A DNA stretch of 64,000 nucleotides, from NCBI GenBank assembly GCA_037893225.1, contig JAZGUH010000936.1:62001-126000 (forward strand), written 5' to 3'. Positions 34,723-46,600 of the stretch are shown one piece after another. Numbering within the stretch: the first letter of the stretch is position 1; each line of letters opens with the position of its first letter. A model generated the notes under the pieces. That model was not told the origin of the DNA. It saw only the letters and a list, made by a program, of their open reading frames with translations, and searched no databases. Both the position numbers and the translations under genes were made by a program. The DNA comes from Hippasteria phrygiana. Taxonomy: Eukaryota; Echinodermata; Asteroidea; Valvatida; Goniasteridae.

Positions 34723-35919
34723 ATGCAGTCGAACGTGCTGAATAATAATCAAATGGACGACAATTTCGACGACTCTGAATGCCAAGTGGTTTGGAACCTC
34801 AGCCAGAACGAAATCTTGGCCCGGAACATCCTACGTGGCCAGGCTGGCACCGCCCTCATAGTCGGCATAATACCATTTTTCACTCTATTTGGCGTGAGCG
34901 CCAATTTGGCGTTTCTTTACGTCGTGTACAGTAGACGCACCATGAAAACAGTCACAAATGCCTACTTGGCAAACTTAGCCGTGGCTGATATACTTTTCCT
35001 TATTTCTGCCACAGTGCCGGCAGAAATACAGTACGTTGCATCCCCCATCGCACTAGACCAACTTACCCTTGGACCAGCCGGCTGCGCCATTGTGAACTGT
35101 ATCATTTTAATTTTTTTCTACGCATCGGTGTGCATAGTGTTTCTGGTGTCGTTCGAGCGTTATGGCGCCATCTGTCGACCGTTCCATCAAAGAGTCGTCA
35201 TGGGGAAGGCGCGAACTACGAAACTCATCATTGGCGCGTGGGCAGTAGCCATCTTATTTTCGTCTCTTGTTATACCGTCGTTATTTTACATGGAGAAAAC
35301 GTGTGTTATCTGGCCTGAGGGGGAGGAATATGACAATCTTCCAGATATATTCGGTCGGTGTGCATCGCCGCCTAACACTAATTGGATCGGATACGTCTCC
35401 AACGGCTTCAAAATGGTGCCGTTTTTCACGGCCATGTTCAGCAGTGGTTATATCTACACCAAGATTTTGATTCAGCTTAACAAGAAGATCCCGGGACTAG
35501 CAAACAGGCGCCATTACAATCCTGCTATGAGCCGCGTGCTACGATCACGCAAACAAATCGCCTTTATGCTAATTGCGACCGGGGTTATATTCTTCGTCTG
35601 TCAAGCACCGGCCCAGGTCAACACGCTGGCCCAAATGATTACGGACAGCCCGAACGTCCAGCCAATTTTAAACGACGGACAGAGGGGCATTGTGCTGTGG
35701 GTCAGCCGTCTTCTCTTGTTTATTAACTCGACGGTTAACCCCATCGTGTACAATGTGACAAATTCTCGCTACCGGAAAGCGTTTGTGGAAACTTACAACT
35801 GTCAGCATAAAAAGAATCTCCGGACCGCCACAAGCTCTGTGAGGTCAATGTACATACCCAATGGAGAGTGTGAGGGACACTTTAATAATAATAATACCTT
35901 TGAGCTCAACAATCTCTGA
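34723..35919 (+). CDS. Class A (rhodopsin-like) GPCR, peptide-receptor type
   Basis: This uninterrupted 398-residue frame encodes a seven-transmembrane receptor. The ATG at 34723 has A at -3; the frame is open from a GTG at 34702, but an in-frame stop precedes that. The N-terminus carries an N-glycosylation site (Asn25). TM1 is about 42-68 and TM2 about 79-101 (NAYLANLAVAD). TM3 is about 118-147, with the ECL disulfide Cys121 and ERY at 145-147 in place of DRY. TM4 is about 168-188 and TM5 about 229-251. TM6 is about 278-300 with FVCQAP in place of FxxCWxP, and TM7 about 323-345 with NPIVY at 339-343. The general pattern is that of TRH-receptor or neuromedin-U-like peptide receptors, but the ligand cannot be assigned. 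An AATAAA lies at 35984-35989. Only the coding part is intronless; the leader appears spliced. Confidence 0.93.
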   Translation: MQSNVLNNNQMDDNFDDSECQVVWNLSQNEILARNILRGQAGTALIVGIIPFFTLFGVSANLAFLYVVYSRRTMKTVTNAYLANLAVADILFLISATVPAEIQYVASPIALDQLTLGPAGCAIVNCIILIFFYASVCIVFLVSFERYGAICRPFHQRVVMGKARTTKLIIGAWAVAILFSSLVIPSLFYMEKTCVIWPEGEEYDNLPDIFGRCASPPNTNWIGYVSNGFKMVPFFTAMFSSGYIYTKILIQLNKKIPGLANRRHYNPAMSRVLRSRKQIAFMLIATGVIFFVCQAPAQVNTLAQMITDSPNVQPILNDGQRGIVLWVSRLLLFINSTVNPIVYNVTNSRYRKAFVETYNCQHKKNLRTATSSVRSMYIPNGECEGHFNNNNTFELNNL

Positions 35920-35983
35920 AAAAAGAAAAGTTATTCCAAAATTCAATGACCAGTTTCTTGCATGAGACTTTTTAATCATTGCA

Positions 35984-35989
35984 AATAAA
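35984..35989 (+). terminator. Probable polyadenylation signal of the receptor gene
   Basis: The sequence AATAAA lies 65 bases after the receptor stop codon. Its position fits a short 3'UTR, but the cleavage site is unproven. Confidence 0.45.
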
Positions 35990-36318
35990 CCAAGTGATTT
36001 AATGACCCTTAAAATGGGGGGGAAAAAGATGTCAGGTCCGAGCAATACGCCATTAAAATGCATGTTTCAAGTTAAACTATTCACATATTCACATCAAAAT
36101 TCACACCCTCTTGTACACGGCTGCAGTGCAAAAGCCACATGGCCCTGATTTTCGTCTTCCACAATGTTTATTCTTCAAGGTTTTGAAAATCCTACTTTAA
36201 GAGACAACGGCTGAATACAGTTTAACATCAAGTGAACATAATATTCTGTGCTAAATAAGTAGCAAGCCAAAACGTGTTGATGATTTGACTGTCGTGAATC
36301 GTCTCAATTTGAGCCCGC

Positions 36319-36556
36319 AATAGAGGAATCCCGAATTGACGAAAACAACACCGATCTGCGCACTTCCTGGTCTAAAGGCGAGGATCTCAATGCCAGGTAA
36401 ACAACTTAGTATTATGCTGATCGTGCGCTGCGCTGCCTCTTGTGGCGTGATTCATTCGTGCATGACTGAATGTGTTTTTATTTAGCACTGACATTCTCGC
36501 CTTCAACCCGGAAGTGCACAGACAGGGCTAATGTAAAATGTAAAATTCCTCTATAG
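36319..36556. mobile_element. MITE with CTGCGCACTTCC subterminal repeats, copy 1
   Basis: The outer ends TAGAGGAAT and ATTCCTCTA invert, and inside them CTGCGCACTTCC and its inverse. The family matches 36937-37167. Confidence 0.75.
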
Positions 36557-36936
36557 CCCGTCGTTTTTTAGCACAATGAGGGGCGCTGTCAACGACGGCA
36601 TTGTGGGATACAAACTACTGAAGTATTGCTTTAGTTCAAAAATTGCATTTTTACTCTGTTATGTTTAAATGACGTACGGAACTGAATAAATATGTCATTT
36701 ACTTCAATTACTAACTCTGTAACCCCAAAATGGCTTTTTAAGGGCCCCCATTCGTCCAAACATGACCTTTTGCTTCTGGGCACAAAGTGGCAGTCAAACG
36801 GTTAAGAAATGCAACCAGTTTATTAAACGAGGCTACGTGTGCACATTTCTCCAATGTCAAAACTGTTCAGATGGTATATACAGGAGATGTAAAGTGCCTC
36901 TTTTCTCTCCTTTGGAACAAGTAGGCCTAGACTAGC

Positions 36937-37167
36937 CTATAGATGGATTTCACATCAGCCCCGTCGTCTGCGCACTTCCGGGTTGAAAGCGAGGATCTCA
37001 GTGCTAAACAAACACAGTGCCATTCAATGAATGAATCACGCCATAAATGGCAGCGCAGCGTACGTTCAGCATAGTAAGTTGTTTACTTAGCACTACGAGC
37101 CTCGCTTTCAAACCTGGAAGTGCGTAGACTGGTGCAATTTTCGTCATTTCGGGATTCGTGTATATAG
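36937..37167. mobile_element. MITE with CTGCGCACTTCC subterminal repeats, copy 2
   Basis: Contains CTGCGCACTTCCGGGTTG and its inverse, with GCGAGGATCTCAGTGCTAAA inside; collinear with copy 1. Confidence 0.75.
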
Positions 37168-38730
37168 CGAAAACCTGTATACTAAGCAGATAAACAAATA
37201 CTCTACGTTCGTTGATGCCAGAATAGTTGATACAAGTATGAGTACGTTTTGAAGTGCGAAAATAATCATTAAGCGTTGGTATCCTTTAACAGTGTTCGCA
37301 GAAAAAAATAGTCTTTTTAGAAATTGTATTTACATTGTACTGATCTGTTTAACAGATACTTAGCGAACTTTACTCCCCATGTGTACGTTCTTGCTGTAAT
37401 AGTGCAGTTGTATTTCATGTTATTACACAATTAAAAAGCTTGTATTAGCAGAGTACAGCAGATGTGCACTGTGGTCTTTGTATGCGTTGCGTTTAGGATG
37501 GAAAACTAGAGCAAGTTCAAGCGGCGACTATTTTGTCGACCACTAGTCGATGTTGCCTGGTACCCAGCATGTAGTCTGGGCATATGTTACCATGGAAAAT
37601 TGTTTTGACAAAATGGAGCAATTCCATCAATGACTATTGCTAACTTTATCCGAACGCTAGCTAGTCGACCACGTCTAGTCGACGAGATGGAACCAAATTA
37701 CGGGGCATATGGTCGCGCTTGTTATCAAATACACATGTAGCAACATTGACCGTGCTAAATTGCAAATCCGTCAAGGTGGAGTTCGTGACGTAACAGCTTG
37801 TCACTGTTTTGACATCAGAGGGTGGTACTTTGACCGACACAGACTGTGGACGGTTCGTTGAATTTAGTCGTCTGGAAGATTACTTAAAGTTAGTAAGTTG
37901 ACTTCCTGTTTGTCACTTACAGCATCTATTCATGTCGCAGACTATGTTCGTGTGTTGTATTTTTGGACATGGATAATGTTCATAAAATTTGGGGGACACC
38001 GTAAATAACGCCCCCTTAGTGTTGAAACAAAATACTGATTTCACAATTTACCTAAGTATACGAATACATGTAATGCTTTATTACAATCTGCCATACTTTC
38101 ATATCTCTAATCGCCAAATACGAATGCTGAAATGGGTGATGTTGCATATAGTTGCAAATATATTTACAATATACATAATTTACATAACAATAAAATAATT
38201 ATAGAGTGTTGAATATTCAAAAGTACTACAGTTCTGCATGCGATCGCAGATTATCTAAAAAAATAACGATCGCGTATAGAGCAGTTTGCGCGTCACAACT
38301 TGCAATTTTGTTATAATGGTAAACCATGATTATGTCCCATTTACAGAAAATGTTATTTCAACTTGAATTCAAATTTTACAAGTTAATATTTTGTACACCT
38401 ATAAAAATGCAAATAAAAGCAGACTCTGCAGGGTCAATACTAACTTGTCGTGACAACTTGGTCTACAACATTTTATGCCAAGAATCATTTACCATATTAA
38501 ATAACTTTAAACACGTCGTAGTACGTTGACAAATATCTGAAACTAAAATAGTTTTTAAAATAGACGTTAATTAGCTGTATTCCCGAACATCGCTAATAAT
38601 CGATTTGAATTTCGTACATAGAGCAAAAAAGGGTTACAATTTCATGACGTCACACTAGCATCATCACACACTATTAGCCAATCACAGTGCGGTAAGGTCG
38701 TAAAAGTCTGTCCCGCCGAGTTAATATGGT
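37168..38730. other. Intergenic, no gene recognised
   Basis: Lies between the convergent receptor and Wnt5 genes. GTCGACCACTAGTCGA-type words near 37535-37685 hint at an old transposon; otherwise nothing. Confidence 0.35.
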
Positions 38731-38732
38731 TC

Positions 38733-39005
38733 ATCAGGCCAGTGTTTATATCTGGTTTCCCGGCTAATACACGACTGAGAATATTTCTACTGTCCCGGAC
38801 AGGATGCTGGTTTATAGCAGGTTATACAGCCATATTTTGCTGGTACCAATTTCTACTCATAGGTGGAGAGAAGTAATTATGATAAAGTGTCTTGCTCAAG
38901 GACACAATTGCTATGAGCGGCCGGGCCGGGATTGGAACCCATTTACTGATGTCTCAGCCACATGACTTGGGTCCGATACACTAGACCGCCCAGCCATGAC
39001 ACTAC
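38733..39005 (-). mobile_element. SINE, family 2
   Basis: On the minus strand a tRNA-like head (GGGCGGTCTAGTGTATCGG, GGTTCCAATCCC) is followed by CCTTGAGCAAGACACTTTAT and TTACTTCTCTCCACC. Confidence 0.7.
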
Positions 39006-39097
39006 ACAATCCCATTGCAGGCGAATCGTAAACTACATCGACAAGCTTAGTTTCAATTGGATGTCATAAAAAAAAACCGGTTACTACATATATTCTG

Positions 39098-39322
39098 GTC
39101 CCAATTTCATGGAACTGTTCAACACAAACACTGCTTAGCATGAAAAGTCTTCCTGGTTAAAAACAAGATTGCCAACCAAAAATGTATGTGATGTAGGCCT
39201 ACGTGTATATTGCTTGTGACTGGTATTCAACTATTGTTTGCTTAGCATGAAACGTTTTGGCTAGTAACCTGTTTTACTTGGCAAAACTTTTTGTGCTAAG
39301 CAAATTCGTCCAAGGAGCCAAT
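39098..39322. mobile_element. Diverged relative of the MITE at 27658
   Basis: Shares CTTAGCATGAAAAGTCTTCC and TTGTGCTAAGCAAATT with 27658-27828. Confidence 0.6.
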
Positions 39323-40182
39323 TAGGAATTTGGTAAATACACAGGTAAACATAAATTTTAAGAATGGATTTGCTGAAAAGGCAATGAAATTTATTAAATT
39401 GAATTCCCAGCTGCATCATTTGCAAGGATCGGGATTGGCGCTCGAGTATAAAATAAGGTTTGAGGACGCCCTTCACGTGCTAAATATTGGCAATGATAAA
39501 TATATAATTGGAGCACCTCCACACGTAAAATACGTCTATTTACAAGTTGTACATTGTTTTTTCTTATTTCAAAAAAGATAATTCTATACGGTGCTGTTCT
39601 TCAATTCGTAAGTTTCATTTTGTACACAACTATGGTGGAGGAGGCACATTTTAACTACAGAATTAAACGTTTCTAGTAAATTTACTTACTGTTGAATATT
39701 ATTTGGTGTAGCATTCACCACAGAACTTTTGGGTGTTATGTTCATGCATATTTAGCAAAGATCGGACACCTCATAAATTGACAGGATTTTGTAAAAACTC
39801 TTGACTTCCAAAATGAAATTTCGACGCAGAGAACGGAAGTCAAGGTACACATGACGGTTGTTTCACTTTCTGCTCAAGTACAAACGCCAAACAGTCGTCG
39901 CGAGTTCAACAACACGAACAAAGAGACTTTCAGCGAGTTCTCTATCAATCGTTGGCGTTATTTTTGTCGTTGACGTCCCTTACCAATGTTCTCTTTCAAC
40001 TCACCACGCTGACCTTTTGACCTTGCATGTGTCGTCTATACTCTATCCACTGTCTTTAGAAATCCATGCACAGTGGCGCAAGACGTCCTACTCACCACGC
40101 TGACCCTGAAACTGACCTTGTAGTAAAATAGGGTACACTAATAGGACGTGTAGTTCGTGTTCTACACGCTAAAAAATACGTT

Positions 40183-40641
40183 CTACTTGCAGACGTGCAC
40201 GTCCACAGTCCTTCTGCATTTTTTGCATTGTACATAGCAACACCACTTGAATTTGCAGTTGCACCTCTCCACGACCTCCTTAGTGTACGAGTTGTAACCT
40301 CTTCCACAGCACATGAGGTCACAACCCTCTGTACCCATGGAGGTTTTAACACACTCCCTCCCCACCGTGCCCAGCGAGCCAGCCCGGGGGTCGTACATAC
40401 AGTAGTCAGGGGATTCATCCAGGTATACCATGTCGTCCTTGCTGGGCCGGTTGAATCGCGCCTCGTGAGGTTCCATCTTTCCCTTCTTGTTGAACCTCAC
40501 ACGTGAGGCACCGTCGTACTTGTCCTTGAGGTAGGCCCCCACGTCGTGGAAGTCGGCCAGTTGAAGCCAGCAGGTCTTGAGACTGCATGAACTGGACACG
40601 CCGTGGCACTTGCACTGGACACCTGCTTTGTCGTAAACAGC
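40183..40641 (-). CDS. Wnt5: Wnt5 terminal exon (acylation hairpin and cysteine-rich C-terminus)
   Basis: This exon has acceptor GACATACAG, 152 codons and a TAG stop at 40185-40183. It carries [10 protein letters not shown], where the first Ser after HGV is the O-palmitoleoylation site of Wnts, then [28 protein letters not shown] and the final cysteine array ending in VCK. The residue after the acylated Ser is Ser instead of the near-invariant Gly. Confidence 0.96.
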   Translation of the reverse strand, partial: AVYDKAGVQCKCHGVSSSCSLKTCWLQLADFHDVGAYLKDKYDGASRVRFNKKGKMEPHEARFNRPSKDDMVYLDESPDYCMYDPRAGSLGTVGRECVKTSMGTEGCDLMCCGRGYNSYTKEVVERCNCKFKWCCYVQCKKCRRTVDVHVCK

Positions 40642-43600
40642 CTGTATGTCGACAGAAAGTATGAAGCAAAACAATAGTAAAACAATAGTGGAAAGAACAC
40701 CGTACCCCACAGTTGGGGACTCAGAAATTGCAAGAAACTCCGTTTTTAAAGCAACTTCCCAAAATGCCCACCACAGTACTCTCTGATCTGAAAGTATCGT
40801 TAACTTCCGGGTCCAAATTTATGTGGGCTCTATGGACAGTACGTGAAGCTATGGTGCTTCGCTAGTTGGCACTGCACTTGCGGATCAAAATGACGTCACA
40901 CTTACGAAGAGGATAGCCAAAAAATAGCTGACTTCTGACACTTTTTTTTCTGATAATAGGCACGTGCACCGTCTTTCTTCCAAACTAAATCAACCAATTT
41001 TCAGGTAATTTTAAAGAAGATCACACTATTTTATCCGTATCTTATTTCCAAATTAATCATTCGTAGCTATATAATATAATACCTAAACGAAACATGGCAG
41101 TCTATTTAGTGCCTCGCACGACAAACAAAATTATGGATTTAAAAGAGAATTCTTGAGGACAATGGGACCATTTTCGCGAAGAAGTTCGACGTGACGTTTA
41201 ACCGGGGTTCTAATTTCGTCACATTCATTTCCTACACATTCGCCCACTAATCAGGTCACAACTTGACCTTAAAACATGATCTGAAAATCTCAACAACCGG
41301 CTTGGTCGCTCGCATGGGGGAGATTTATTCCACCGTGACAAAAGTTTCGGTTTGCGTAACGGAACGGACAATGAAGGCAGTATCTCACCGCGGGCCAAGC
41401 CAAATATCCCCGGTATTCCATCGTCTTTTCTGGGCCGGGGGATGTTGACTGATGCCTCGGTAATTGCTGCAGCTTTCTCCCGGGGAATCGGAGAGGGATG
41501 CAGGTGCGACGGACCGAGCCGGCCGCGTTGAAAAAGGCCAATGTACTTCAGCACGGAGTTAGCCTAACACACGAACACACACAAGTGTGTAAATACCGGC
41601 AATCGCGGACCTCCTATTGTCCCTCTTTTGTTTATACTTTAAATTTTTCGGAAGGCCTCCCATATGTTTTGTACACGATTTTCAATCGTGGACGTTCTGT
41701 CAATCGTGGACGCTCTGTCAATCGTGGACCCGTTGTCTATGCCCTAACCCTTTACTATACTACTAAGGACTCTTGCTATTCTCTTCCATTGTTTAGACTT
41801 TTTCTTGACATGTCCCATAAGGTTTGTACATGAGGACTTGGGCTGAGGTGCTCAGTTGTATGCTCCAAGTCCTCAGTCGTAAAGGTTGTGTGCACATACA
41901 AAATGCGCGTTTTCGATTTCACAATCTGTATCTTCTTGCTTGCCTTTTTAAAGAACATAAACACATACAAATTAAACAAAATTTAGACCGAAATTGGTAG
42001 AAGCCACTATTCTGAGTTGTATAGAGAGAGATGCGAAAACTATTCTAGACAAAAGATGTGGACTGTACAGTTTTCTGCTCGCCAATTATCCGTGTATGCA
42101 TGGTCTGCCATGTTTGGTCCAAATTCCTGAAAACCCACTGTGGAAACTCTCTTTGGCTCGGCTCATATTTAAATTATAGCGCCCTCTAGCGCTTGCAATT
42201 TGTACCACCTCACAACTGGGCATCTGAGGCCAAACAACTCACGAATAGTAGGGACCAGTTTTTTAAATGCATGTCTGAAATGTGACAACTGTAGTTCCAT
42301 GTATATATACCGATCGGAATTTGTTTCAAAGTGCTTTTTAACAAATGTTAGAAAAATGAGGGAGCTATCAAGACGTAAGAAACAGTGTTGTAATTCCACG
42401 ATCTACGGTTTCGATAAAGAATGATTAAATACCGTAAGTTAAACAAGTTCAACTTATTATAAACAGGTTAGTATATGTTTCTTCCTTTTCGGTAGTCTTT
42501 AAATTAGGACACACTGTATTTTCCTTAAACATGAAGAAAATTGGTCGGTTGCTTGCAATAGAACTTAAGTGTTTTGCACAGAGAGTTCTACATAAAGCGC
42601 TGAACCACAAGTTTAAACCTCAAATTAAGAGTTCTGATTGTCCACATTAATTATTCCATCGCATATTTCCCCCCTTAAACTTGCATAATTTTCCTCAACT
42701 CATGGCAAGGTGCGTATAACGGATATTATGTACAACTCGATCAGCATAGGTCATTGACCACAGACACAATGCAGACGTCTTTTAGTGCAAGGGCCTTCCC
42801 GGGGGAGTTCAGCCCAGCCTTCCCCGGCCCTATGCCGCAGCCTCGCCGCCAAACTCCCAGCAAAAGACACAGCCTTCTCAGCCCAGGCCTCGAGGCCATT
42901 CTCCACTGATCTTGAACTTGAATAAATAACAGTCCAAATTGGGAATAAATTGCTTCGGCTATAAGCTGATATGGTGAAAAAGATCGAGGGTTTGTTCGCC
43001 GCGAGCAACCGGGTGGAATGACCATCAGACCGGGGAACTATGGGGGACCATTACGCGAAGGGGTGTTTTTCTTAGGAACAATGCTTGGTTTTTGTTTGAC
43101 ACAATGGGCCATTTCAACGGCTACTAGACTGACACAATTCCTGCTTCAGATAGTACTAACAGTCCTCCTCCATACTTGATTCAAGACGATATAAATGATA
43201 AGTCTGTTGCGAGGTTAACATTTTATACTTTGATTTGATACCATTTCATAAAAAAACCTGATACTCTGCCCTGGCCTCTGATGGACAACCCTCAGTATTA
43301 AACAATGATTGTTGCAGTGACTACAGTTTCAAATTTTCAAAATTAGAACGATATAACGGTCGAAAACACACATCGACCTGTGACGTTTGAGATGAACATT
43401 ATACATACATGCGCTTGGCCGTTGAGGGCGCTGTGCAATTAAGTAACAGATGGATAGCGCCGACATGCAGCAGTTTTGGATAAATTGAAATCGCGACTAA
43501 ATCTGCAAATTATTTCAAGATTTCCTGTCAGAATGATCACCGTTCATACCACTTGATAAAAGCAGTTTTTTTTTTCATCTTGAAATTGTGCGAACCGACC

Positions 43601-46600
43601 CAAGGCGTTTGAGATGATTTCTGTACAGGATACATAATGCAGGGAGACTGATTTTTCACCGGAAAAACAGCAAGAATTAATTTCTGCTTTCTGATGGAGG
43701 AACCTCAGTATGAATCAATGATTGTTGCAGTGAGTGAGGTTTGAAATTGCCCAAATTTACAACGATATCATACTAGGTGGGGCGGTAGAAAACACCAACC
43801 GACCTGTGGCGTTTGAGATGATTTGTGTACACTTGATACATAGCGCAACGAGTCCCAGGTTTTTGACGGAAAAACAGCAGAATACATGTAATGGTCTGGA
43901 GAAACAACGAAAAGGGGTTACTCGACAGAGGGCGCCCTTTTACAATGAGCAAAGAACAGACCGCCAACAAAAAACAATGAAGGATGAGAATTTCACCTCC
44001 CAAGCACCCCAGCGATTTATAGGTGAATGGCACTAATATCAGACACTTTAAGAAGGAACGCACCGTAAACCTGTCAGCTTGCGACATACGGGTGTCGAGC
44101 CCGACACTGATAAGGTGATGATATACGGGGCCCGTGTGCGAAGCCGGTGCCTCTACGCGTCTGGGTCTGGTGAACTATGGACCGGTCGGTTAGGTAAGCC
44201 ATGGGCCGGTGGGGCGGGGTGGGTATGGGGAAGGACCATCAGAAAGAGATGAAAACCTCAGATAGGTACATCTTGGTGTTTATTGGACATCTTTAATCAG
44301 CTGTGAAGCGAAGGCATCAGCAGTACAATGGGGAAAATAACTGTTGGTCTAACCAAAAACCAAAACACGATTGTAATGTGCCGTAGCCTTTATACTGCTG
44401 CAATTTAGAAACTATTTTCCCGCGCTTTCCGTCTCCCAAGTTGTTACAAAAACCTATGCTCCATGTCAGTCCTCGTCATTTTTTATGAGTCCATTAACAA
44501 GAGACCTGTGTCCATTCAATCAAATAAAAAAACTCTAAGCTGCAGAAGTCATTACACAAGTAGCAAATCCACAAACGCATGCCAAAAAACAACAGCTGAA
44601 CGCTTGACGATGCTGGCAATTTTTTCCCACCAGCGACCGCCGCAAGAATGGCCCCGTGCGCTTTAGTCAGGGACTTTGGCCGAATCCTGGCAAGTTTTGT
44701 GGGAATGACACTCTAGGGTCTCATTGGCAATCAACGCAGATTCCCCTTTCCCTTCCGCGGTCATTTACCTCTACACATGGCCAGAAATCCACGCGGGAAT
44801 TTCAACTATTATTCACTCTTCAGTATGCAGCATTGAGCATTGTATCTCCGGTTATAAGATGATTTTTTTTTCAGCGTGCAAGCTTCCTATTTTTTTCTTC
44901 TCGTTGATTTTGTGGAAACGTATCTGCCCCGGGTGTATTTTGGAACATGCAGCGCAGCTGACCGAACGATAGGGGCTCGCTTGATGGGTGGCAGTGGCCC
45001 GTATGCACCGCGACGTGGTCGGTGGTGAACTCGGATCTAAAATGGTGCCAAGTTTAGAAAACTGTTGAACATGGGTCATGATTAAATTGAAAAAGCACAC
45101 TGATGATGATGACTAGCGACTGGCCTTCGATTTCAGTTAGGCCTACTGTAAATCGCAAGATGATGACTCATAATTCCACGATGAGGCACCTTGGTACAAT
45201 AGCATAACAAACATTCGTCCATGCAGGAAATGTAGAATTATTTAATGAAAAAAAAACGTGAACCAAATGTAATACCTGCCAAGGTATTTTTGAGCAATTT
45301 TTATTTTTCAAATTCAATCATGTCAAAATCGTGCATGAAAATTTGTAAGTGCGCCCTCTGCCGTGCAACCCCTGACAGTTTTATTTCTCTGTGACGCCCG
45401 TCATTAAAGGTAGTATACATCATTTGCTTTTGCTGTAATTTTCAGAAATAAGTGGATTTAGTGGTTAGTATTTTATAGCGTGCTAGCATATACTGTAACA
45501 CTGACACGTTTGAAGTTTTGTGTGCATAGATGCTGGGAAAACAGAGAGACAAAATTATGTTCTAGTAGTCTGGTTCCCTGACCCTACTTTAGATAAAACG
45601 TAACAATTTATAGAGTCCGGGAATTATCAGGTCGGGAAACTAGACTATTTGCAACGATTGTCGGCCGACAATCGTTGGAAAACGTTATAAATTTCCACTT
45701 TTCTTGAAAACGACAGTACACCCATATGTGCCATGATTTCACAGGATGCTTGGGACTGCTATTTACTTACAGTCTAGTATGGTATTTCGTAATAATTCAG
45801 TAGTTTTGTTTTTGGATGTTTGCAAATGATGTATATACTACCTTTAACGCCATAATACCTACAATTTGACATGGATGCTGTCATGCTTTAACTTTCAAAG
45901 TTGGGGATTAGAAGTATAATGGCTTGAAGCCCACACTTTTGAATTTATATGAAAATTAAGGCAATCATTTACAGTGACTATATAAGAGGCGAACATGGAA
46001 CCTCGTTCAGGTCTACTTTCAACTTCGTTCTCAATAGTACACTCTAAAAAAAAGTTGGTCAAAATGGGTTGATATTTTGCCCAGTGTTAGGCAACATATC
46101 AACAACCGAAAATCCTGGGCAAATTCTTCCCAATAATTTCTCAATTTTTACCTGAATTAACCAGCAATGTGGTAAATTAATACCAATGTTGGGTAAATAA
46201 CAGTTGCCCAATTATGTTTTACCCAACGTTTTTACAGTGTAGATCCTGGCTGGGAAGGTACCTTGCACATTTCTGATCGGTTACTGCAATAACAAGCTGA
46301 TAATTCGTAATAAACACCCGTAACGATGCCATGAAGATAATATTCACAAAACATATGAGAAAATCACTAAATAATTAATAACCTTCAAAAAGTCCAAAAT
46401 AATTTCCTAATACCAAAATCGGAGTCACAAAAGGTTCTTTTTCCCATTTCTTTTCTCTTCCGTTATTTTCAGACGTATGAAATGCCACCTGAATCTAACG
46501 TGCGTTTTGAATGGGCTTCCCTACTGCACCAGCCTGGAAATAAACTGCATGGACTTTGCACGTTATAGTTCGGTACCCCGTATCCCCGTCAGGGACGCTC

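Noticed and set aside
35130..35470. Plus-strand ORFs inside the receptor gene
   Set aside because: Out-of-frame shadows of the GPCR coding sequence.
42741..43025. GC-rich minus-strand ORFs in the Wnt5 intron
   Set aside because: No recognised domain, no convincing splice sites in phase, and the composition alone explains the openness.
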